The notes under the pieces are model-generated. The model was given only the letters and a program-made list of their open reading frames with translations. It was not told the DNA's origin and did not search any database. Positions 23,060-34,397 of a DNA stretch of 64,000 bases are shown piece after piece. A program made the translations under genes and the position numbers. Location of the stretch: assembly GCA_023512835.1 (NCBI GenBank), contig CM042091.1, forward strand, positions 47,755,284 through 47,819,283, in the 5' to 3' direction. The number at the start of each line of letters is the position of its first letter. Position 1 is the stretch's first letter. This DNA comes from Taxillus chinensis (taxonomy: Eukaryota > Streptophyta > Magnoliopsida > Santalales > Loranthaceae).

Positions 23060-24586
23060 CTAGTACCACTTAGTCTTGAGGATGTGCCTCAAGAAGATAT
23101 TCCAAACAGTGAGAGCCAGTACAATAATTCCAACCACAGTCGCAGTCCCCCTCCAGAAATCACGAAAATAAACGCTGGTTAAGGTGGCCATGATGCGATT
23201 CAGGGGGTTGTTACAATGGGTGTTGATTTGCTGGACGCAATGATCGAAGCAAGTGTTCTCCTCCACGACGTGCTGGCATAGGCGGTTGAAGAGCTCCGCC
23301 ACGGCCTTGCTGCTGCCCAAGAAATTGGCGATCACCTTCTTGTCCATCAGCAGCTCCACATCCTCTGTGGTGTTGATGAGCTTGTCCATGAGGGACACAT
23401 AGTTGCAGACGTACGCCCGGTCCGGGTAGTGGCACTGCTCAAGCGCCATGAGGTTCCGGAACACGCACTCGGTGGCATGGTCCACCTCGAGTAGAGGCAG
23501 CGTCAGTGTTGCCTGCTCGCACTTGAGCGCCGGGAAACAGTGGAAGAAGCAGTAAAGCCAGTTGGTGAGCCAGGAGCAGTCGCAGCAGGGGCAATACCGC
23601 AAGCACCTGCCGGTCTGAAACCCAATGTCGTTGTCGGTCTTGAATTCCACCCCGGCCTCGGTCAGCTTCGTCGCACTCCGTAAACCCACAAGCCTCCGGG
23701 ACTCTTTGCTGCTTCGGTCAGCTTCGTCGGGTGAGGCCTTACTGATCCTCTCCGAAAAGTGGGACGTGAGCAAATCCGTGAAATGTTTTGGCACTGAGTC
23801 TTCTGACCGATTTTCTGGCTGAACCTGGTGGAGCTTTCGGGAGAAGTATTTTCGGGTTAGCTGAAGAAAATCGCTAGAAGAATGCCTGGGGAGAGCGAAG
23901 CTGAAGATGGAGACGAGAGCGAGGAAGGGGATCTGGTTCTCTAGCAGAATGAGGTCTTGCTGCACAGCGAACCGAAGCCAGGGCTTACGAAGGATGTAGT
24001 CCTCTTCTCCTTTGGCCTGGCCCGGCCCGTCAGGCTCATCGTTCCTCAAGAAAAGCTCGATGATGAATCCGGCGTCGGTGACCACCAAATCCGCCAGTTC
24101 TTTATCATCGATGTAGCACACGCTAACGCAAGTGCTGGCATAGCAGGCGCGGATTTTCCCCATGCCTTCAGGTTCAGTGGTACGGATGTGACAAACAAGG
24201 TTGTCTTTGGTTTTCCCGGTTCGGCGGCAGAACGCTCCCAGGTAAGAGGATTTGAGGGCTTCCATGGGGAGTAGTTTGGGGTTGGCGTGGTGAAATGGTC
24301 CGATGGACACCACTTGGGGCGTGTATGCTGCTTCATTCACGCTGCGAAGTTTGCTGGGGACTCTGTAGATGCAACACTTTGACCATTCCGTGTAGATCTG
24401 CTGCTGCTGCTTTGCTGCCTCCTTTGAAGAGTCGCCGTTTCTCCTCAAATCTCCACCGGATGAGTCGTTGCTGCTGTCCAAAAGTAGAGGTACGTCTACG
24501 ACTTCTATGACTACGTTGTTGTTGTTGTTGTTGCCGCAGGGATGTTGTCGCTGATGCTCATACCATTCACCGCCAGGATTCGTCAT
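23060..24586 (-). CDS. DUF247 (UPF0481) membrane-anchored protein, copy 1
   Basis: An intronless frame of 508 residues. DUF247 proteins are plant-specific; most are uncharacterised, though DUF247 genes sit at the grass self-incompatibility loci. Residues 1-65 are an Asn/Gln/Ser-rich leader. The domain starts at SKCCIYRVPSKLRSVNEAAY (69-88) and continues with VVSIGPFHH, DAGFIIELFL, ILLENQIPFLAL and LTRKYF, all DUF247 hallmarks, through FRNLMALEQC to a C-terminal hydrophobic helix (about 478-500), typical of the family. Unusual is a cysteine-rich hydrophobic segment (326-356, with CLRYCPCCDC) inserted before the LPLLEVDH block. No upstream in-frame start fits better. The paralogue at 41085-42632 is very similar. 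The open frame and shared insertion suggest a real gene. Function unknown. Confidence 0.9.
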   Translation of the reverse strand: MTNPGGEWYEHQRQHPCGNNNNNNVVIEVVDVPLLLDSSNDSSGGDLRRNGDSSKEAAKQQQQIYTEWSKCCIYRVPSKLRSVNEAAYTPQVVSIGPFHHANPKLLPMEALKSSYLGAFCRRTGKTKDNLVCHIRTTEPEGMGKIRACYASTCVSVCYIDDKELADLVVTDAGFIIELFLRNDEPDGPGQAKGEEDYILRKPWLRFAVQQDLILLENQIPFLALVSIFSFALPRHSSSDFLQLTRKYFSRKLHQVQPENRSEDSVPKHFTDLLTSHFSERISKASPDEADRSSKESRRLVGLRSATKLTEAGVEFKTDNDIGFQTGRCLRYCPCCDCSWLTNWLYCFFHCFPALKCEQATLTLPLLEVDHATECVFRNLMALEQCHYPDRAYVCNYVSLMDKLINTTEDVELLMDKKVIANFLGSSKAVAELFNRLCQHVVEENTCFDHCVQQINTHCNNPLNRIMATLTSVYFRDFWRGTATVVGIIVLALTVWNIFLRHILKTKWY

Positions 24587-25335
24587 TTTTTCAAGTAACC
24601 TCAGCTCTGTTGTCGACTTTGCGCCTCCAGTCCTTTTTCAATGTAGTCACTAGTCAACCCTCCCTGTTTAACAATCGCAAATCAAAGAGAAAGGGGGAAA
24701 CCCATATATATATATATATACACCACACACACGCACACAATCGAGAATCAGTGGAAGTAGGTAGATGTCTTAATGCAATCCAATTTACCAATTCAAAATT
24801 GTAAATGTAATAACCATAAGATCATTCTCTTCCTTTCATACAAGTCGGATGAAAAATTACACTGCGTTTTACAAACAGGCAAAAGGAAGACTACCCTTAC
24901 CTAACATAGATTTTAACTAATTAATGTGCTAATATTGGGAGAACAAATAGAGATTAGAGTAAAAAGGCTTTTTAAAAAAAAGTATATTTACATTGTAGGG
25001 TTGCAGAATGTGAAATTTGATTTTAAAAAAAAAAAGGAAGAAAGAAGAGGTAGTTAAGGATGCAGAGAAACACATTCAATTTCGACCTGGAACTGGCTAC
25101 CTACCACCTTAGAGGCTAGCGCAGATCAGAGATGGTTCCCTCTTCTACTCGAGGCACATAAACAATGTCCATTCTACCTACAAGACTATATTCAAGGAGA
25201 GAGAGAGAGAGAGGCTGTGCCGCACTATCCTTGCGCAGTTGCTCAATTATTGCTGTCCTTTTTCATTTTTCTCTTCTCCATGGGTCTCCACTGTCGCTAC
25301 TACTCGATGGCTGTGCGCCTGTGACTGGGTGTCAG
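24587..25335. repeat. 5' flank (promoter side) of DUF247 copy 1, duplicated
   Basis: The segment aligns in order with 42633-43200, upstream of the second DUF247 gene: AGTAACCTCAGCTCTGTTGT, CGCAAATCAAAGAGAAAGGG, CATTCAATTTCGACCTGG, and GAGGCTAGCGCAGAT followed by a CACATAAA block. A third copy of the distal part lies at 27.63-27.98 kb. The promoter of the leftward gene should be here; a CACATAAACAA-like TATA-poor region is seen but no element can be assigned. A short (TA)n lies at about 24704-24720 and a (GA)n at 25197-25213. Confidence 0.6.
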
Positions 25336-25780
25336 ACCTAAAAAATAAAAATAAAAATATTACTTCAGACCGTTATGAATAATTATATTTTATAAGTTTC
25401 ACTAATATTTAAGTAAGTACAAAGCCATACAAATTGTATATTTTCGGTATCCCATTTTTGTTTTTCAAAAATCCTTTTACTTTAAGAGAAATACACGTCA
25501 CGTGACTGTTATGATAAAAACATACGGAATTCAATACCTATGGTCGGCTCGATACAAAGCGATACAAAGGGTTTTGGGCGATACATAAAGAATTTAATAC
25601 CTATGGTCGGGGCCAGACAACAGTAACTATGGTCGTGGGGTGTATACAACCTCCACCTCCAGTCAGTCAAGCATGCCTTGACTCTACTCGCGGAATGAAT
25701 TATACCTATGGTCGTGGGGCGATGGGACCATTTAGAAGTTTATATAATAATATATGTATGTATGTATGTATGTATATATA
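25336..25780. repeat. Extra copy of the DUF247 3'-flank sequence (gene absent)
   Basis: It begins ACCTAAAAAATAAAAATAAA and continues with ATTACTTCAGACCGTTATGA, TTTCACTAATATTTAAGTAA and GGGCGATACATAAAGAATTT. This is the same order as 40386-40800, which lies 3' of DUF247 copy 2. Here no DUF247 reading frame follows. A (TATG)n run at about 25754-25775 ends it. Interpreted as the 3' flank of a lost third unit. Confidence 0.65.
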
Positions 25781-25949
25781 TTTGAGAATTTAATATAAAA
25801 ATTTTAATTAATCAAAAATATTTCTATTCATTTCTTAATCAGTCATTTTTATTTATATTCATATATCTTGATTTTCATTTATTTTATTACTTTAAATTTT
25901 AAAAGTTGTGAGAGATTTGTAAAAGATTCTAACGTATAATATCATTGAT
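25781..25949. other. AT-rich spacer before a hAT MITE
   Basis: No feature seen apart from the TCATTGAT target copy at its right end. Confidence 0.4.
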
Positions 25950-26738
25950 TAGGGGTAGGCAACGGATATCCGCTCACGCTATTTCGCCCGTTATTCGCTC
26001 CATCCCCGCTATGCGGGACGGGTTCCCCGCCCAAGCAAGAGCGGGTTGCAGTTTTTAAACTTGACACCCTGCCTCAGGCGGTGACGGGAAGCAGTAATAG
26101 GTAGTAGGGTACCTCACCTCGCCTCCGCCCCGCTTAATTTTAATAATATTTATTTATAATTTTATAATATTTTAAATATTATTATTTAAATATTATTTAT
26201 GATTTTTGATAGCTTTGAATGATATTTATTATTGTAAAATTTAATTTTTTTTGATAATTTTTAGGTTAAAAATGATATCGAAATTTGATTTAAGCCAAAA
26301 TTATTGATATGAACCGATCTAATAAAAAGCGATAACAATATGCGAGCAAATGAAATTTCATTCGCAGACACATTAAAGAACGATATAATCTGTTCCGTCT
26401 ACATATGGAACGAGATACAATCTTAAAATTTAATCTACCACCTAAGCGATAAGAGCAGTAATAGGTTGATTTCGCCCCCGATAGTACCCGAATTACTTGT
26501 ATCAACTATTTCGTGGAGCTTCTAAAAGGTAGAATTGTCTTAAGAGAGAGATCAATAAAAGCCAGTAGCGAGAAGCGGGTGGATGAAGCCTCCCCGCTAA
26601 CCACGCCATAAGATGGGGTACCCCGCCCCGCCTACACATGGGGCGGAGAACGGTTTTAAAAAATCTTTACCCGCCTAAGTGGGGGCGGGATACGGTAATT
26701 GGTAAACCCCGCCCCCGCTATAGCGGGTTGCACTCCTA
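25950..26738. mobile_element. Non-autonomous hAT element with CCCCGC-rich ends
   Basis: A 789-bp element flanked by TCATTGAT (25942-25949) and CCATTGAT (26739-26746), an 8-bp target duplication with one mismatch. It starts TAGGGGTAGGC and ends GCACTCCTA, with imperfect terminal inverted repeats. Both subterminal zones (25968-26130 and 26570-26730) are packed with CCCCGC/GCGGG words, unlike the AT-rich middle. No transposase frame is visible. Confidence 0.75.
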
Positions 26739-26746
26739 CCATTGAT

Positions 26747-27985
26747 ATTGGTTCAATCAAATCAAACTTTAAAATTTAGGAAAAATTGATATTTTTTCAT
26801 AAATTTAAAGTTATCTTATTTATAATTTGATATTGAATTATTTATTATACTCACCAAAATAATAATATATTATTATTTTAATATTAACAAATAACTTTGT
26901 GTTTTGAGAAGGGCTACCTAGAGGTGATGGCCATAGGTTTTAATGAGACTAATGCAATATTTTTCTAATATTCATCGTATTTATTATCCGTACGATGCCA
27001 GTGCTCTAATCTTATCTTTAGTAAATGTTTTGTTTTTTAAGCTTGGGAACACTATTATAGGGTGTGAGTCAAATAGAATATAGCAGAGACGGAGTTATAT
27101 TAAAAGAAATATTTTTTTTTGAAAATTTTCACTAAACAATGCAACATTTTTGTTACCTTACATTTAAAAAAGTTGTTATGAATATTTATTTATAAGTTTC
27201 ACTAATATTTAAGTACATGGTATTTTTCGGTAATTTCTATTTTTTTTTTCAAAAAAAAAAAAACATTTTACTTACATGAAAAATACACGTGACGTGCCTA
27301 TTATGATTAGAACATGCATATAAGTATACAGACATTCAAGTCCGTTCCAGTACAAATGAAAATAAACTCATAAAACCCCTATCTCTATCTATAGTTAGTC
27401 AAACGTGCGAAGACTCTGCTTGCGGAATGAACAAATACTCAGTAAGTCTAAGACTAGTGTTCTAACTAATAAAAAAGTAGAAAATTATTTGAATGTTCAA
27501 ACAAATTTAAATTTAAATTTAAAAAAGAAAATCTAACTTTTAAAAATAATTTTTAAATATTTATTATTTTTAAATTAAAATAGATCGTATCAACCGTTTT
27601 AAAAATGACACGCCGAAATGGTCTACCGAACATACCATGAAGTATGAAAATTTAGGGGGGACGCATTCAATTTCGACACGGGCTTCCTACTAGGTGGAGG
27701 CCAGCGCAGATAAGGAATGGCTTCCTCTTCTACTTCAGGCACATAAATAATCTCCATCCTACCAACCAATTAAATTCCAGGAGAGCGGCTGGGATTATTG
27801 CCGCACTTTTTTGTTCCATATTCATGCAATATTTCAAAGTATGCGTATAATTCCTTGAAATATTACATCTGAGTCACAGTAAGCCATTTAGATCTATTCT
27901 TCAGTTTGTATTTTGGCTATTTGCATATTTGTTTTCATATTCCAATACAATATATTAAGAGCAAATACTTTCGCCAAGCATGGTA
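26747..27985. repeat. AT-rich spacer, then an extra copy of the DUF247 5' flank (gene absent)
   Basis: 26747-27170 is AT-rich without features. 27180-27330 repeats the ATAAGTTTCACTAATATTTA block seen at 25.4, 32.6, 40.4 and 44.0 kb. From about 27655 to 27985 the sequence (CGCATTCAATTTCGACACGG, TTCCTACTAGGTGGAGGCC, ATATTCATGCAATATTTC, AATACAATATATTAAGAGC) matches 43048-43260 and 43748-43940, upstream of DUF247 copy 2. No DUF247 gene lies between this flank and the matching 3' flank at 25.3 kb. Confidence 0.6.
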
Positions 27986-28119
27986 ACAGGGTAGGGCTCA
28001 AATACTATCCAACTCAAACTTGATTTAAATTTTTACAGTTTGTCCCGAACCTGCACCAATACGCTAATTTGAGCACTTTAGGTAAGAGCAGGGCCGGCCC
28101 CAAGGCAAGTAGGCAAGTA

Positions 28120-29060
28120 GGGCCTGGGCCTCAAGGCAAGTAGGCAAGTAGAGCAGGGCCTAGGCCCGCTAATATATAGGCAAGTAGGGCCTGGGCCTTG
28201 GGCCCCCTAACACTAAGGGCCCCTTTTTAAGTATTAACCTATTACCTATATATTATATCTAATATAAGCACACAGTCGACACTTGCTTAGTTGCTTAACC
28301 TAAAATTTTAACGCAACGCTAACGACACACAGACTCTACGTTCTCTATCGCGCCGCTGCCTCCACCTACTGCCTCTGTGGCTGCCGGCCTGCCGCCGCTG
28401 TCCCGCGTTGCGCCGGCGACGGCGTGTCTCTTCTGCCGCTAGACCTGGATCGCCGTGCGGCCGTGCCACGCCGCCGTGCGCGCCATCGCTGCTGCCCGGC
28501 CCGCCGTTGTGACGCCCCGTTGCCACCGGCCGCGCTCTCTTGCGCCTCTGCCGCCGGGCTCCGCACCAATCTGCTCGGGGCCGGCCCCAAGGCCAGGCAA
28601 GTGGGGCCTGGGCCTTGGGCCCCCCTAACACTAAGGGCCCCCTTTTTTAAGTATTAACCTATTACCTATATATTATATCTAATATAAGTACACAATGACA
28701 CTTGCTTAGTTGCTTAACCTAATTTTTTAACGCAACGCTAACGACACATAGACTCCACGTTCTCTGTTGCGCCGCCGCCTCCACCTACGCCTCTGGGCCG
28801 CGCCGGCTGCCGCCGCTGTCCCGTCTTTGCGCCGGCGCCGGCGTGTCTTTTCCGCCGCTAGACCTGGATCGTTGTGCGGCCGTGCCACGCCGCCGTGCGT
28901 GCCACTACTGCCGACCCGCTATTGTGACGCCCGTCGCCACCGACCGGCGTTTCTACCGCGCCTCTGCTGCCGGGCGCCGATCTGCTGCGCCGGCCGCTGC
29001 TCTGCTAACTGTTGTCTGCTGCGTCGGCCACTGCTATCAACTTTACGATTGCTGATCCAG
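28120..29060. repeat. Tandem duplication of the 5' end of the hAT element, period about 420 bp
   Basis: The block with GGGCCTGGGCCTTGGGCCCC, then AAGTATTAACCTATTACCTA, CTTGCTTAGTTGCTTAACCT, CGCAACGCTAACGACACA and the CGCCGCTGCCTCCACCTA-type GC-rich stretch occurs twice. For example, GTATTAACCT is at 28231 and again at 28651. The second copy restarts with the terminal sequence GGGGCCGGCCCC near 28575, so an internal copy of the transposon end exists. Open frames in these GC-rich repeats are not credible proteins. Confidence 0.8.
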
Positions 29061-29463
29061 TATGTTTTTATCGAATCTCATCTCGTATATTAGAATATAA
29101 ATCATATAAATGCAAATATAGTATGAGTAATATAGGCTGTCGTGCAAATAAATGTATATATTTGTGATTTTGTGTATACTTATCAACTATATATTGGAAT
29201 ATAGTTTATTTTTATGAGTGTTCTTGGTATATTTGTGTTGATGTGTTTTTATTGCTTATTTTTATTTTAGATGAGGCGTAATGTTTATATATTAATGTTT
29301 ATTTCAATATTTGTGTTTTTATTTTTATTTTATGTATTTGATAAGTTTATAAAATTAAAAATTATTTGGGTTGAAGCTTGAAATTGAATTATGAAATATT
29401 GTTATGTAATTGTGTAATTGTTTAATTTTTTTTCTTTATTATTTTATTGTAGGTTAAATAATC

Positions 29464-32012
29464 ATGCCTCAAAGAAAGTATATTTCTGGATTTGAAAAAA
29501 GAAAAAAGAAACAGAGGATAGAACAACTTATTCAATCTCAATCAGGAGCTCCTGATAAGTTTATTATTAGTAGTAAACAAGTAGAGACTTCAAGTTTGGT
29601 TAAAGATAATTTAATTGAAGAACATCCAAATGAGAATGAGAATGAGAATGAAAATGAGAATGAGACTGTGAGTGACCAACATCCAAATGAAAATAAGAAT
29701 GAGAATGAGATTGTGAGTGACCAACATCCAAATGAGACTGAATGTGACCAACATTCAAATGAAACTGAATGTGATCAACATCCAAATGAAACTGAGAGTG
29801 ACCAACATCCAAATGAGAATGAGACTGAGAGTGACCAACATCCAAATTTGAATAAAGAAATCGAGCCTTCAAATATCTATGATCCTGGTAATTGGGGAGA
29901 AATTGATCAAAATATGAGAGACTTATTAGTTGAAAAGGGCCCGATCAGAAATTCTAATGTCAACTTTCCACTAGATGATCATAACAGACATTTCTCATCT
30001 TCTTATTATATTCGACATCTATCAAATGGAGAGAAACAGGATAGAAAATGGTTAGTATATTCAAATATTTGGAATAGAGTGTATTGTTTTTGTTGCAAGT
30101 TATTCAAGAAAGATAGAAATATGTCTCACTTGGCTACTCATGGATTCAAAAATTGGAAAAATCTTAGTGAAAGACTTAAGAGTCATGAATCTAGTGATGA
30201 ACATATTAGTTGCATGAGAAAATGGATTGAACTCAGTATAAGATTGGGGAAAAAGGAAACTATCGACAGATGTGCTCAAGATATAATCAACAAAGAAAAA
30301 GAACACTGGAAACAAGTATTATTAAGGATTCTTGCTGTTGTGAAGACTCTTAGTGAAACTAATATGGCATTTCGTGGAGATAATGAGAAGATTTATCAAA
30401 AGCATAATGGAACTTTTTTGAAAATTATTGAAATGATTGCTGAATTTGATCCAGTAATGCATGAGCACCTTCAACGCATCCAAAGAGGTGAGATTCATAC
30501 TCATTATCTTAGTCATAAGATATAAAATGAATTTATTCAAAGGTTGGCAAATAAGATCAAAAATGTTATTGTTGAAACAATTAAGAATGCGAAATATTTT
30601 TCAGTTATACTAGATTGTACTCCAGACACAAGCCATGAAGAACAAATGTCTCTTGTTATAAGGTGTGTGGATACTTCAACATCTCCAATAGAAATAAAGG
30701 AGTTCTTTATAGAATTTTTGAAAGTTGATGATATATCTGGGGAGGGACTTTGTAATGTACTTTTAGAAGTGTTGAAAAATCTTGATCTTGATATTAGGGA
30801 TATGACAATGGCTCTAATATGAGAGGGAAACATAAAAGTGTACAAAAAAGGTTGATTGATGTAAATCCTAGAGCATTCTATACACCTTGTGGTTGTCATA
30901 GTCTTAACCTTGCACTTTGTGATATGTCTAATTGTTGTTTTCAAGCAAAAATGTTTTTTGGAGTAGTGCAACGCATTTATGTTTTGTTCTCATCTTCTAC
31001 AAAATGGTGGAATGTTTTCAAGGATAATGTAAGAGGTCTCACACTTAAGCCATTGTCATCAACACAATGGGAGAGTCACGTTGAAAATATCAAAGCAATA
31101 AGCTATCAAGCTCCAGAAATAAGAGATGCTTTACTTCTATTAGCAGATCCGAATGAAGATAACAAAATCTTAAGTGAAGCTAAGTCCCTTGCTGAATATG
31201 AACTTGAAAATTTTGAGTTCTTAGTTGGTATGATTATTTGGCACAATCTATTATTTGCTGTTAACACTGTTAGCAAGACTTTGCAAGCTGAAGACATGAA
31301 TATTGATATTGCTATACAACAATTGAGAGGACTTATTACCTTTTTTGAAAGTTATAGAGAAAATGGATTTGTTGAAGCCATAATTGAAGCTAAGGAAGTT
31401 GCATCTATAATGAAAATCCAACCAGTTTTTCGAGAAAAACATACCATTCGTAGGAAAAAACATTTTGATGAGAATGCAAGCGAAGAAATGACACAATCTG
31501 CAGAAGAATCTTTCAGAGTGAATTACTTCATGTATATTATGGATCAAGGTATTTCTTCACTAAAGAATCGATTTGAGCAGTTTCAATTATATGAGCAAAA
31601 GTTTGGATTTTTGTTTGATTTGAAGAAGTTAAATTCTATTAGCAATGAATGCTTGAAGACCTATTGTGAGAAACTTGAGGAATTTCTTAAATATGAAGAA
31701 CTTTTTGATATTGATGGTAGAGATTTATTTTTAGAATTAAAGGTTTTGAAAGAACAGTTTCCTAATGAAACTAAAAAATCGATTGATGTGTTGAATTATT
31801 TGAAAATAATGGATGGTTGTTTTCCTAATGTATATATTGTATATAGGATATTATTAACAATATCAGTCACAGTTGCCTCTGGAGAAAGAAGTTTCTTAAA
31901 GTTAAAATTGATCAAATCTTACCTTCGATCAACAATGTCACAAAAAAGATTGAATGGGCTAGCTATGTTATCTATTGAAAGTGATTTGGCGAAGTTAATT
32001 ATACAGATGTGA
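29464..32012 (+). pseudogene. hAT transposase (TTF zinc finger, DUF4371, hAT dimerisation), broken
   Basis: The protein would cut and rejoin the ends of the surrounding hAT element. The first frame (29464-30525) has a basic N-terminus, an acidic repeat zone of HPNENENE and DQHPNETE units, then a TTF-type zinc finger (KWLVYSNIWNRVYCFCCKLF, HATHGFKNW-like context) and the start of a DUF4371 core. The same frame goes on after a single TAA at 30523-30525 (NEFIQRLANKIK, SVILDCTPDTSHEEQMSLVI). A small deletion near 30800 then shifts the frame. The third part (30819-32012) holds YTPCGCHSLNLALCDM and the C-terminal hAT dimerisation region (ILLTISVTVASGERSFLKLK). One nonsense codon and one frameshift are the only breaks seen, so inactivation is recent. 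Confidence 0.85.
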
Positions 32013-32425
32013 TTAGTAATTTTGCAGCAGAAAATGCAAGAAGAACCAATAAACTCAAGTGATTTTTAAGGTAATTTAACAAATTAAATATTCAATATTA
32101 TAAATTTATATTTCTTTTATTTTTTGTGATTAACATTTTTTTCTTTTGAATTGCAAAAGAAAAGAAATTAACTTTTCAAAGGATTTATTTTACTTATTTA
32201 TGAAGACAATAATTTCTATCAGGTATGTTATGTTATTTACTTTATTTTTTATTGTTGTGTTTTCTTTTAATTTATAATTTCGATAATAATATATGTTTTT
32301 AAATTTTATGTTGTTCCTATAATTATAGTAAAATAATAATAATAATAAAAAGTAATAGTTTAATAAGGGCCCCAAATTTAATTATCGCCTTAGGCTCCCT
32401 GACTCTCGGGGCCGGCCAAGAGCGG

Positions 32426-33918
32426 GTCGGGATGGAATAGTATATTTTAACTTAATTCTATTTAAAAATATCAAATTATGTAAAATTTAAACTCAATCTA
32501 ATAGCATGTTGGGCAAGATAAATCGGATCGGAGGGACCGAAGTGAGCCGGGACAAAATTATATATCATTTTAGACATTATATATGAATAATTAATTTTTT
32601 ATGAGTTTATCTAAGTACATGGTATCTTTTTTTTCTTCAAAAAATATCATCTTGTTTTATGAAAAAATACACGTCATGTGCCTATTATGATAAGAACATG
32701 CACAGATGCATAGAGATATATGGGTCCGGTCCAAAGCAAATTAACACATAAATAAAACCATCAACCTCTAGTCAGTCAAGCGCGAGAAGACTACTTGCCG
32801 CATGAATAGACCTATCTGGTCAGGACGATGGGACTAGGTAGGACCGATTACAACCAAAAAAATAAACATAGAGAAAATGAAAGCATATTGTGAAAATTGC
32901 TAAATGATGAGTCTAACAAACATGAACTATAAGTAACAAAAAGAAATTGTGGTTAATAGCTTAACAAACATTTTGATAGAGACACCATCCACGAGCACTA
33001 AAATTATAATAAAAAGGCATTTTAAGTTTTTTTTAACATGTATTAGCAATTTATATCACATACAATCATAATAATAATAACATAGAAAACACCATCACAA
33101 CCTAATTGTTCATCAAATAATCTCAAATAGTAAATTTGTAAAATCAAACCATCAATAATATGTTCTAATTCATTCTTATCCCGACGAAAACATTAAAGAG
33201 ATAAATCACCTACTTAAACAAATAAAAAGTAATTGAATCATGAGAATTTATAAACATTTTTCTTTTTCTATTTTTTCTTTGTGTTTCAGTCTTTCATGCA
33301 TGTGCAAAATAAACCTTAACCCTAATTCTTCTTTTTATACGTTACATCTCAGAATATCAATTATTTATTTATTTAGTAAAAAGAGAATAATCCACAAAAC
33401 AACAAAATTAGCTAACTATCATTTATGATCTTGAATTCCAAATCAATTATAGCAAAATAATTAGATCCACATTATCAAGAAAATATTCTCAAAGTTAATC
33501 TTAGGTTATTTAATATACTATTCTAAATACGAGTTCTTATATTCTCTTCACTTTAGAACTTTTTATCCTAAGAAAAAACAACAAATATGTAAAAACTCGT
33601 ATTTAAGTGACCTTTTAAGTTGGTTAATTATTTGAGGATGATAATATATAAATGACGGTATAGTTGTCGATTTGAGTGTGTTTTGACTATAATTGAGCTC
33701 GATTTAGAAGTTTAGGCTTTGAGAGGTCTTTTTAGTAATTTGGGTGAATTGAGTGGATTTTATGGTATTTTAAATAAGAGGTTATTATTATTATTATGAG
33801 TTTAAAGAAAATAAATAATTCAATATATATATATATATATATAAAGAAGAAAAACAAAAAAAAGGATCATATGTACCATGTGTTTTTCGTTCGTGCTTAA
33901 TGAGAGGGTGAGAAAGAA
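32426..33918. repeat. Segmental duplicate, left copy (part 1), no gene
   Basis: From about 32571 the sequence runs parallel to 43969-45245: ACATTATATATGAATAATTA, ACACGTCATGTGCCTATTAT, GATGGGACTAGGTAGGACCG, AAAGGCATTTTAAGTTTTTT, CTTTTTATCCTAAG, and the lead-up GGATCATATGTACCATGTGT. Differences are scattered substitutions and small indels. No conserved reading frame. 32426-32570 is the right half of an insertion specific to the left copy. Confidence 0.7.
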
Positions 33919-34308
33919 TGTAAAGACCCGTATTTGATTAGGACCGAGAGATAACCCTGCTAGGTGGCTGAAAACATCTGGACGATATTGTATTCGTCGA
34001 TATGAGCATTTTAACGATACTTGGGCCCGATTTCGGGTCGGGGCTTGTTGACTTTCTCAGGATTTTATTGGTTGACCTTGCATTTAAGCGGTCAATTAGG
34101 TCAAAAATTATCTAGATAGTGACGTGCTTGTCAATTTGAGTGTTTTGACTGTATTTGAGTTCAATTTGGAATTTGTGACCCCGGGAGGTCAAAGGTTAAT
34201 TATTATTTTGAATTTTAATGAATTAATGATTAATTAATAAAGGCAGTCAATATAAATAGAAGGAAAAGGAAGTGAGCTTCCACATTACACGATCGTGTTT
34301 GTGCATTA

Positions 34309-34327
34309 GAGAGAGAGAGAGAAAGAA

Positions 34328-34392
<65 letters not shown>
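34309..34392 (+). repeat. (GA)n microsatellite in the LTR leader
   Basis: About 84 bp of nearly pure GA dinucleotides with a few GAAA interruptions, starting some 50 bp after the LTR TATA box. Confidence 0.9.

Positions 34393-34397
<5 letters not shown>

Larger units (their letters stand above)
28092..32417 (+). mobile_element. hAT-superfamily DNA transposon, nearly complete (4.3 kb)
   Basis: The termini are GGCCGGCCCC (28092) and GGGGCCGGCC (ending 32417), perfect 10-bp inverted repeats. They are flanked by AAGAGCAG (28084-28091) and AAGAGCGG (32418-32425), an 8-bp target duplication with one mismatch. Inside is a transposase gene (29464-32012). The 5' kilobase is very GC-rich and internally duplicated. 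The element lies inside a further small insertion (27986-28083 plus 32426-32570) that the right-hand duplicate of this region lacks. Confidence 0.88.

Noticed and set aside
23211..24510. Long open frames overlapping the DUF247 genes in other frames and on the plus strand (also at 41236-42568)
   Set aside because: They recur in both copies only because the underlying DUF247 sequence is conserved; none shows a domain and all follow from GC-rich codon use.
28308..29093. Arg/Ala-rich open frames on both strands in the GC-rich 5' end of the hAT element
   Set aside because: They lie in a tandemly duplicated GC-rich non-coding block, change frame between the two units and resemble no protein family.
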